Assembly (NCBI GenBank): GCA_944391215.1
Contig: CALXSR010000029.1
Location: 1-37,565 of the forward strand
Length of the DNA: 37,565 bases
Direction of reading: 5' to 3'
From: an uncultured Clostridia bacterium
GTDB lineage: Bacteria > Bacillota > Dehalobacteriia > UBA4068 > CALXSR01
Positions 32,327 through 37,565 of the stretch are shown here, in pieces. The notes beneath the pieces were generated by a model. That model ran no database searches and was not told where the DNA came from. It saw nothing but the letters and a program-made list of their open reading frames with translations. The position numbers and the translations under genes were made by a program. Position 1 is the stretch's first letter. Every line of letters begins with the position of its first letter.

Positions 32327-34133
32327 AACTGTTTTTTTATGGCTAGGATTATTGTTAGCCTTTTTTAGCATAACTTTTTTCTTTTTCCCTTTTGATTTGC
32401 CTTTGCAAGCGGCAGAAAAGGAATATGATTTGATTGTGGTCGGCAGCGACCCCGAAGGGGTTGCTGCTGCTGTATCTGGTGCTAAAAATGGCTTGCATAC
32501 CCTATTGCTTGATTTTGAGCGGGAGAAAGTGGGCGGATTATATACCCTAGGCTGGCTGAATATGCTGGATTTGAATTATGTCAGCGCCAGCTCGGAAATG
32601 ATCGTGAATATGGGAATTTTCGGCGATCTTTATCGCCGGCTCGGGTATCGTCTTTCTTTTGATATTTCGGATATGGAACAAATATTATTGGATTTGCTGC
32701 AGGAAAGTGGCGTGCAATTACAAATAGGCCTAGAAAAAGAATATGCGCCTGTTTGGGGAGAAGACGGTCGTATTGCTGGCATAAAAGTGAACCAAAATGG
32801 CCAAGAAAATGTTTACTATGGACATTACTTTATTGATGCCAGCCAAAATGCTGATTTCGCCTTTATGTGCGGGGTTGGGTTTTATGACGGTTTAGAAGAA
32901 TTGGGTTTGCTCGGAGAAAAGGCAGCGGCTACCTTGGTTTTTCAGTTAAGCGGTGTGGACTGGGACGTCATGCAAAATGTATTAGTACATGACGGTAATA
33001 CAGAAAGCCATGCCAATGCGACAGCTGCTTGGGGTTTTACGCAAATGAATCAATGTGAACTGTCTGATCCGGACTTGCATGTGCGTGGTTTAAACATTGG
33101 CCGGCAAAAAGACGGCACTGTTTTGGTGAATGCCCTACAGATTTTTCATGTCAATCCCTATGATGAGATTGCTTTACAAGAAGCTCGAGTAAGGGTAAAA
33201 AAAGCTTTGACAGAAGAAGTGTTGCCTTATATGCAAGAGCAGTTGCCTGGTTTTCAAAATGCGGAGTTGGTAGCTTTAGCGCCGGAATTTTATATTCGAC
33301 AGTCCCGGCATATGCAAAGTGTACAGCGTTTAAGGGCCGAAGATATTTTTACCGGCTATTTCCCAAAAGGTTATGTTGCTTTAGGCAGTTATCCTGTAGA
33401 TTTGCAAGCCAGAAAAAAAGGCATGTTTGGCAGCTCCTTATATGGAACCAATCCGTACGGGATTCCTTTGGGCGTTGTTGTCCCAAAAGGGGAGATTGAG
33501 AACCTTATGGTGGTGGGAAAATGTGCAGGTTTCGATGCGATTGCTTTTGGCAGTGCGCGTACGGTGCCCGTTGGCATGGCTTTGGGGGAAGCGGCCGGGG
33601 TAGCAATTAAGATAGCGCATGATAATGGAAATTTGCCTTTACCAAGTATTTGCTTTGATGGGGATTTATTGAATGCTATGCAAAAGCAATTAAGAAAACA
33701 GGGGGTATATTTGCGTGAATTTCCGGCTAGCGGGGAGGATATTCGCCATTCTTGGGCATATAACGAAATTGCCTATTTGCGGGATAAGGCAATGCTTTCC
33801 GCTGGTTATCAAAGCCGGTATGATTTAAAAAATACGGCTACGAGAGAGGCCTTAAATAATATTTTATATCAGGTGGATAGTAATTCCCCGTTACAAATCC
33901 CCTATATTCCGCTGGAGTTACTGGCAAGCGGAGAAAGTATCAATCAAGAAAAACTATTGGCGATTGTCTCTTATTGGGAGAATCAGGAAATTGATTCTTT
34001 TTCCGATTTATTGGCCATGGGTATTTTAACGCCTAAAGTATATGAAAGGCTGAAGATAGTAGACCAATATAATAATGAGGGATTCTATGCCTTTTTGTCT
34101 TGCTATATTCGCTATAAGGAGGTGCAGGCATGA
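32298..34133 (+). CDS. Membrane-anchored FAD-dependent oxidoreductase
   Basis: A 611-residue protein. An N-terminal hydrophobic stretch (VFLWLGLLLAFFSITFFFF) acts as signal or anchor, placing the enzyme outside the membrane. The FAD-binding dinucleotide fold follows at once: YDLIVVGSDPEGVAAAVSGA, then DFEREKVGGLYTLGW. A second FAD motif, NLMVVGKCAGFDAIAFGSAR and PVGMALGEAAGVA, appears near residues 395-435. This matches the FAD-dependent oxidoreductase family PF12831. The last ~150 residues are unassigned. The start is TTG 32298 inside thiD, with GAAGGGGAATT about 10 bases upstream. Its 29-base overlap with thiD suggests translational coupling to the TPP-controlled operon. Substrate unknown; it does not resemble the glycine oxidase ThiO. 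Confidence 0.78.
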   Translation: MTIARNRQNKTVFLWLGLLLAFFSITFFFFPFDLPLQAAEKEYDLIVVGSDPEGVAAAVSGAKNGLHTLLLDFEREKVGGLYTLGWLNMLDLNYVSASSEMIVNMGIFGDLYRRLGYRLSFDISDMEQILLDLLQESGVQLQIGLEKEYAPVWGEDGRIAGIKVNQNGQENVYYGHYFIDASQNADFAFMCGVGFYDGLEELGLLGEKAAATLVFQLSGVDWDVMQNVLVHDGNTESHANATAAWGFTQMNQCELSDPDLHVRGLNIGRQKDGTVLVNALQIFHVNPYDEIALQEARVRVKKALTEEVLPYMQEQLPGFQNAELVALAPEFYIRQSRHMQSVQRLRAEDIFTGYFPKGYVALGSYPVDLQARKKGMFGSSLYGTNPYGIPLGVVVPKGEIENLMVVGKCAGFDAIAFGSARTVPVGMALGEAAGVAIKIAHDNGNLPLPSICFDGDLLNAMQKQLRKQGVYLREFPASGEDIRHSWAYNEIAYLRDKAMLSAGYQSRYDLKNTATREALNNILYQVDSNSPLQIPYIPLELLASGESINQEKLLAIVSYWENQEIDSFSDLLAMGILTPKVYERLKIVDQYNNEGFYAFLSCYIRYKEVQA

Positions 34134-34585
34134 AAAAGATCAGAAAAGAGCAAAAGGTTGCGCAACATAGGGTTCTTGCACTGTTGTTGGGCGGTATTTT
34201 GGTTGTTTTAATTGCTTATCAGGAATGGCTTTTGCATATGCCTAGTTATACCTGGCCCTTTTTATGGAATCGAGATGCTTTTTTGCATCCTGTTTGGTTT
34301 GCTTTTTGGCAAATGGCCATGTTTTTTGGTCTTTTTGTAATGAATGGTAGAATTTGGTTGCAAATCTTCTATTGTATTAAAAATAAAAAATATTCTATAT
34401 TATTTTTGTTAGTACTGGCAATTTGCGGCTTTAGCCTTTATAATTTATGGTGTTGCCTTAATATATTTCGCATTAGCCATATGTACATTTATCAATTACG
34501 GGTGCTAATTCCTGCCCTTTTTATTTGGATTGTGGCGGCTATAGAGGCAAAATTTGGCTTATGTAAAAAAGGCGCCGGACGATAA
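34130..34585 (+). CDS. Small integral membrane protein of the thi operon tail
   Basis: A 151-residue protein with about four hydrophobic segments (ALLLGGILVVLIAYQEWLL, FWQMAMFFGLFVMNG, ILFLLVLAICGFSLYNLWC, LRVLIPALFIWIVAAIEA). No family is recognised. The ATG overlaps the stop of the FAD oxidoreductase as ATGA, with AAGGAGGTGCAGGC upstream, so the two are tightly co-translated. A membrane partner or electron-transfer subunit for the oxidoreductase is a guess from this arrangement. No heme-binding or cysteine pattern is obvious. A terminator follows within 17 bases, marking the operon end. Confidence 0.7.
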   Translation: MKKIRKEQKVAQHRVLALLLGGILVVLIAYQEWLLHMPSYTWPFLWNRDAFLHPVWFAFWQMAMFFGLFVMNGRIWLQIFYCIKNKKYSILFLLVLAICGFSLYNLWCCLNIFRISHMYIYQLRVLIPALFIWIVAAIEAKFGLCKKGAGR

Positions 34586-34601
34586 AGAAACAAAGCAAAT
34601 T

Positions 34602-34640
34602 TTTCCGGCAATGAGGAGTGGAAATTGCCGGAAATTTTTA
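34602..34640 (+). terminator. Terminator ending the thiC-to-membrane-protein operon
   Basis: Perfect 11-bp arms TTTCCGGCAAT (34602-34612)/ATTGCCGGAAA (34624-34634), an 11-nt loop and TTTTTAT. It lies just ahead of the ACT-domain gene. Confidence 0.8.
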
Positions 34641-34663
34641 TATGAACAATTAGGAGGTTATTT

Positions 34664-34933
34664 ATGAGAGCGGTTATTACGGTTATTGGACAGGATAGAG
34701 TGGGTATCCTGGCCCGTGTTAGCCAAGCCTGTGCAAAAGTGGACGCAAATATTTTGGATGTGACGCAAAGTGTTTTGCAGGATATTTTTGTAATGGTGAT
34801 GTTGGTGGATATTCAAAACCTGAAAGAAGAATTTGGTTCTTTTGCCGATACGATGAAAGAATTGGGTAAGGACTGGGGTTTGGCCATCCATGTGATGCAT
34901 GAGGATATTTTTAACTCCATGCACCGTATATAA
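34664..34933 (+). CDS. ACT domain protein (UPF0237)
   Basis: An 89-residue protein that is a single ACT domain: [20 protein letters not shown], then [20 protein letters not shown] with the beta-alpha-beta-beta pattern. ACT domains bind amino acids or other small ligands and usually regulate a partner. ATG 34664 follows TTAGGAGGTTATTT. The UPF0210 gene starts 11 bases after the stop; this pairing is conserved widely in Firmicutes and archaea, but its function has not been established. Confidence 0.92.
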   Translation: MRAVITVIGQDRVGILARVSQACAKVDANILDVTQSVLQDIFVMVMLVDIQNLKEEFGSFADTMKELGKDWGLAIHVMHEDIFNSMHRI

Positions 34934-34944
34934 GGGGGCTTACC

Positions 34945-36300
34945 ATGTTAAATATTCATGATATTTTAGAAACCATCACCATGATTGAAGATGAAAAACT
35001 GGATATTAGAACCATTACCATGGGGATTTCTCTTTTAGATTGTACTGATGAGGATATCCAGGTATCCTGTCGCAGAGTGTATGATAAAGTATGTAAAAAA
35101 GCGGAAAACTTGTTGAAAGTCGGAGAAGATATTGAAAAGGAATATGGCATTCCTATTATCAATAAAAGAATTTCCGTTACGCCCATCGCTATTTTAAAAG
35201 CAGCTGCCAAAGGGGATTGTGTGGAATACGCAAAAACCATGGATAAAATAGCCGATACAGTAGGGGTTAATTTTATTGGCGGTTATTCTGCTTTGGTGCA
35301 AAAAGGTTTTACCAAGGGTGATTTAGATTTAATTGCTTCTATTCCGCAGGCTTTGGCGCAAACGAAAAAAGTATGTTCTTCCGTAAATATTGGCTCTACC
35401 AGAGCAGGAATCAATTTAGATGCTGTGAAATTGATGGGTCAGGCCATTTTAAAAACAGCGGAATTAACAGCGCAGGAACAATGCATTGGTAGTGCGAAAT
35501 TGGTGGTATTTTGTAATGCTCCGGATGACAATCCATTTATGGCTGGTGCTTTTCATGGCATCGGCGAAGGGGAAGCTGTTATTCATGTTGGGGTATCCGG
35601 TCCTGGGGTAGTGCGTTCTGCAGTGGAAAAAGCGGGCGATTGCTCGATTTCGGAACTGGCGGAAATTATCAAAAAAACTGCTTTTAAAATTACCAGGATG
35701 GGGCAATTGGTTGCCAGTGAAGCTTCCAAACGTTTAGGCGTACCTTTTGGTATTGTTGATTTGTCTTTGGCGCCTACCCCGGCGGTAGGGGATTCTGTAG
35801 CCCATATTTTAGAAGCGATGGGGTTGGAAAAGTGCGGGGCGCATGGTACAACGGCTGCTTTGGCTATTTTAAACGATGCAGTAAAAAAAGGCGGCGTGAT
35901 GGCCTCTTCCCGGGTAGGTGGTTTATCTGGCGCATTTATTCCTGTCACCGAGGATGCCGGTATGATCGATGCCGCACGTTGCGGCGCTTTGAGTATTGAA
36001 AAGTTAGAAGCGATGACGGCTGTTTGCTCTGTTGGATTGGATATGATTATTGTTCCTGGCGATACCACTGCGGAAGTGTTGGCGGCTATCATTGCCGATG
36101 AAGCGGCAATTGGCATGATCAATGGGAAAACAACAGCAGTCCGCTTAATTCCAGCAATTGGTAAAAAGGTGGGCGAGGAATTGTTTTTTGGCGATTTGTT
36201 AGGCGAAGGGCCAGTAATGAAACTAAATACCAATTCTCCGGCTAAATTGATTGCCAGAGGTGGACAAATTCCTGCTCCTTTACATAGTTTGAAAAATTAG
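34945..36300 (+). CDS. UPF0210 (DUF711, PFL-like) family protein
   Basis: A 451-residue protein of the UPF0210 family. It begins with [20 protein letters not shown] (family-typical N-terminus) and contains [40 protein letters not shown] near residue 190, [30 protein letters not shown] near 265 and [15 protein letters not shown]. The fold is distantly related to glycyl-radical enzymes, but no radical glycine loop or SAM motif is visible. No signal peptide. ATG 34945 follows AAGGGGGCTTACC. It directly follows its usual partner, the ACT protein. Biochemical role unknown. Confidence 0.92.
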   Translation: MLNIHDILETITMIEDEKLDIRTITMGISLLDCTDEDIQVSCRRVYDKVCKKAENLLKVGEDIEKEYGIPIINKRISVTPIAILKAAAKGDCVEYAKTMDKIADTVGVNFIGGYSALVQKGFTKGDLDLIASIPQALAQTKKVCSSVNIGSTRAGINLDAVKLMGQAILKTAELTAQEQCIGSAKLVVFCNAPDDNPFMAGAFHGIGEGEAVIHVGVSGPGVVRSAVEKAGDCSISELAEIIKKTAFKITRMGQLVASEASKRLGVPFGIVDLSLAPTPAVGDSVAHILEAMGLEKCGAHGTTAALAILNDAVKKGGVMASSRVGGLSGAFIPVTEDAGMIDAARCGALSIEKLEAMTAVCSVGLDMIIVPGDTTAEVLAAIIADEAAIGMINGKTTAVRLIPAIGKKVGEELFFGDLLGEGPVMKLNTNSPAKLIARGGQIPAPLHSLKN

Positions 36301-36315
36301 ATAGAGGTGATAACA

Positions 36316-36792
36316 GTGGTGCAAAAAACGAATGCGCTGCGTATGGTAGAAGCAGCGAAAGTACCATACACGACTTATGAATACGAGGCAAAAGACGGTA
36401 AAATAGATGGCATTTCAGTAGCGCAAAAAATTGGTCAGGATATAAAAAACGTATATAAAACATTGGTTACGATTGGCGCGGATAACGCATTGTTTGTTTT
36501 TGTTTTGCCGGTAGCGGCCGAGCTGGATTTTAAAAAGGCAGCCAAAGCGGTTGGGGAAAAGAGTATTCGGCTTTTGCCTTTGGCTGATATTACCAAAATG
36601 ACCGGCTATATTCGGGGCGGCTGTTCCCCGGTTGGGATGAAAAAGAAATATCCTACTGTGATAGATGTAAGTGCTGAATTATTGCCGCAAATGATAGTAA
36701 GCGCCGGTAAAATTGGTTTGCAAATGCAGCTTTCTCCCAAGGATTTATTACAATTGGTGGATGGGAAAGTTTATGATATTGTAGCGGAATAA
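36316..36792 (+). CDS. ybaK: Cys-tRNA(Pro)/Cys-tRNA(Cys) deacylase
   Basis: A ~158-residue editing-domain protein of the YbaK/EbsC family, which hydrolyses cysteine mischarged on tRNA-Pro. Family marks are VYKTLVTIGADNALFVFVLP (with the catalytic Lys), GYIRGGCSPVGMKKKYPTVI near residue 100 and GKIGLQMQLSPKDLLQLVD near the end. GTG 36316 is preferred: AGAGGTG ends 6 bases earlier and the protein reads MVQKTNALRM. GTG 36307 overlaps that ribosome binding site; GTG 36319 is also possible. It follows the UPF0210 stop by 15 bases and precedes an SLC13-type gene by 23 bases, so all are probably one transcript. Confidence 0.93.
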   Translation: MVQKTNALRMVEAAKVPYTTYEYEAKDGKIDGISVAQKIGQDIKNVYKTLVTIGADNALFVFVLPVAAELDFKKAAKAVGEKSIRLLPLADITKMTGYIRGGCSPVGMKKKYPTVIDVSAELLPQMIVSAGKIGLQMQLSPKDLLQLVDGKVYDIVAE

Positions 36793-36815
36793 CTGATTAA
36801 GGAGAAGCGCAAAGA

Positions 36816-37565
36816 ATGAAAAGAAAATGGTTGATAGCTGTTTTTTCTTTTATCCTTATTTTGTTGTTAGGGAAAACTGCTATAGCCGTTGCTGATTTTG
36901 CCATAGGAACAGATTCTTCTAAAGCGATAATCACTATGGTTATTTTAGCGGCTGCTGCCGTAATGTTTGTTACTGAAATTGTTCCTTTACCAGTAACGGC
37001 CATGTTGGTACCGGTAGCGCTTAGTTTTCCAGGTATTGATATTTTGACGCCTACTAAAGCGTTTAGTTTTTTTGGTGATAAATGGGTCGTTATTTTTATG
37101 GCTATGTTTATTGTGGGAGAAGCTACCTTTCGCACTGGTTTTGCTGATATGATAGGTCGTAAGGTGGTAAAGCTGGCTGGTAATAGTGAAGTAAAACTGC
37201 TGATACTAGTAATGGTAACGGTAGGATTGCTTTCCGCTTTGCTTTCCAATACAGGCACAGCAGCCGTTTTTATTCCTATTGTATTGGGAGTTTGTACTTC
37301 TGCTCATATTAAACCAAGCAAAATTTTAATGCCTATGGCTTTTGCCTCCTCTTTGGGAGGTTGTTTAACGGCCATTGGTACGCCGCCGAACGGCATTATT
37401 AATAGCGCAATTGAAAATAGTTTGGCGCTTGGCACTTTAGAAGGGGTTAGTCCATTTGGTTTTTTTGAATTTGCAAACACGGGTGGTATCCTTTTTGTGA
37501 TTGCTATTGCCTATTATGCGCTTATTGGCCATCGTTATTTGCCCAGCAGCAATGGGGATAGTTCT
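36816..37565 (+). CDS. SLC13/DASS-type anion transporter, N-terminal part (cut by window end)
   Basis: ATG 36816 follows TAAGGAGAAGCGCAAAGA and the frame stays open for 250 codons to the window end. The sequence is strongly hydrophobic, with VTEIVPLPVTAMLVPVALS near residue 54, LLSALLSNTGTAAVFIPIVL near 139 and LTAIGTPPNGIINSAIEN near 188. SNT and the GTPPN loop are the substrate/sodium-binding signature of SLC13/DASS transporters, which take up dicarboxylates, citrate or sulfate. The second half, with the repeat SNT motif, is outside the window, so ArsB/NhaD relatives cannot be fully excluded. It is the fourth gene of the ACT-UPF0210-ybaK run. Confidence 0.85.
   Translation, partial: MKRKWLIAVFSFILILLLGKTAIAVADFAIGTDSSKAIITMVILAAAAVMFVTEIVPLPVTAMLVPVALSFPGIDILTPTKAFSFFGDKWVVIFMAMFIVGEATFRTGFADMIGRKVVKLAGNSEVKLLILVMVTVGLLSALLSNTGTAAVFIPIVLGVCTSAHIKPSKILMPMAFASSLGGCLTAIGTPPNGIINSAIENSLALGTLEGVSPFGFFEFANTGGILFVIAIAYYALIGHRYLPSSNGDSS

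Noticed and set aside
35583..36233. Minus-strand ORF of 216 codons
   Set aside because: It lies entirely opposite the UPF0210 gene, has low-complexity composition (Ser, Ala, Ile, Pro rich) and no ribosome binding site; it is a shadow frame.
36797..37258. Minus-strand ORF of 153 codons
   Set aside because: Antisense to the SLC13-type gene, whose + strand frame has a ribosome binding site and transporter motifs.
1..37565. CRISPR arrays, transposases, prophage genes, attachment sites
   Set aside because: No regularly spaced repeats, no transposase or integrase motifs and no flanking repeats were seen on either strand.

Overview
The window reads as the chromosome of a low-GC, strictly anaerobic Firmicute (Bacillota; Clostridia or a relative). 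The signs are AT-rich DNA with strong AGGAGG ribosome binding sites, an oxygen-sensitive class III ribonucleotide reductase, rubrerythrin and rubredoxin peroxide defence with a PerR-type regulator, an LPxTG-anchored protein remnant, and PdaA- and YtvI-like genes of the kind found in spore formers. tRNA 3' CCA ends are encoded. I cannot name the genus from sequence alone. No phage, transposase, plasmid or CRISPR signature was seen.

Layout. 1-1.2 kb: two tandem polysaccharide deacetylase paralogues, the first cut by the window edge. 1.25-2.5 kb: an HD-domain gene on the minus strand, tRNA-Val, then a gene-poor stretch with several terminators and a possible small RNA. 2.7-4.0 kb: an OFA-type MFS transporter. 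4.1-7.0 kb: nrdD-nrdG behind a promoter with two well-spaced NrdR boxes. 7.1-8.3 kb: alanine racemase. 8.4-10.9 kb: an AraC regulator divergent from a pyrroline-5-carboxylate dehydrogenase. 11.0-14.2 kb: a class I/II aminotransferase (minus), then metY and a GNAT acetyltransferase. 14.6-16.3 kb: a peroxide-defence operon (flavin reductase-rubredoxin fusion, PerR/Fur regulator, rubrerythrin) with PerR-box-like sites on its promoter. 16.4-18.8 kb: a pair of lipoproteins (WG-repeat-like; PstS-like binding protein without a transporter). 19.2-21.8 kb: tRNA-Lys, then a minus-strand cysteine-catabolic pair (cysteine desulfidase plus an ATC-hydrolase-family protein).

21.9-23.5 kb: an ABC-F protein. 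23.8-26.0 kb: a flavoprotein, then a decayed coding region running into an LPKTG-anchored ORF. 26.2-27.8 kb: PdaA-like deacetylase divergent from a half-length AI-2E/YtvI-type membrane protein. 27.8-34.6 kb: a TPP riboswitch and a thiamin operon, thiC-thiM-thiE-HAD phosphatase-thiD, continuing by overlapping genes into a membrane-anchored FAD oxidoreductase and a small membrane protein. 34.6-37.6 kb: ACT-domain protein, UPF0210 protein, YbaK deacylase and the start of an SLC13-type transporter.

The thiamin block makes the pyrimidine moiety de novo (ThiC, ThiD), salvages hydroxyethylthiazole (ThiM) and joins the two (ThiE). No thiazole synthesis genes are present here. Sulfur metabolism is represented by metY (sulfide into homocysteine) and the cysteine desulfidase pair (cysteine to sulfide). 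The best candidates for something undescribed are the FAD oxidoreductase and membrane protein tail of the thi operon, the desulfidase/ATC-hydrolase pair, and the WG-repeat/PstS-like lipoprotein pair.
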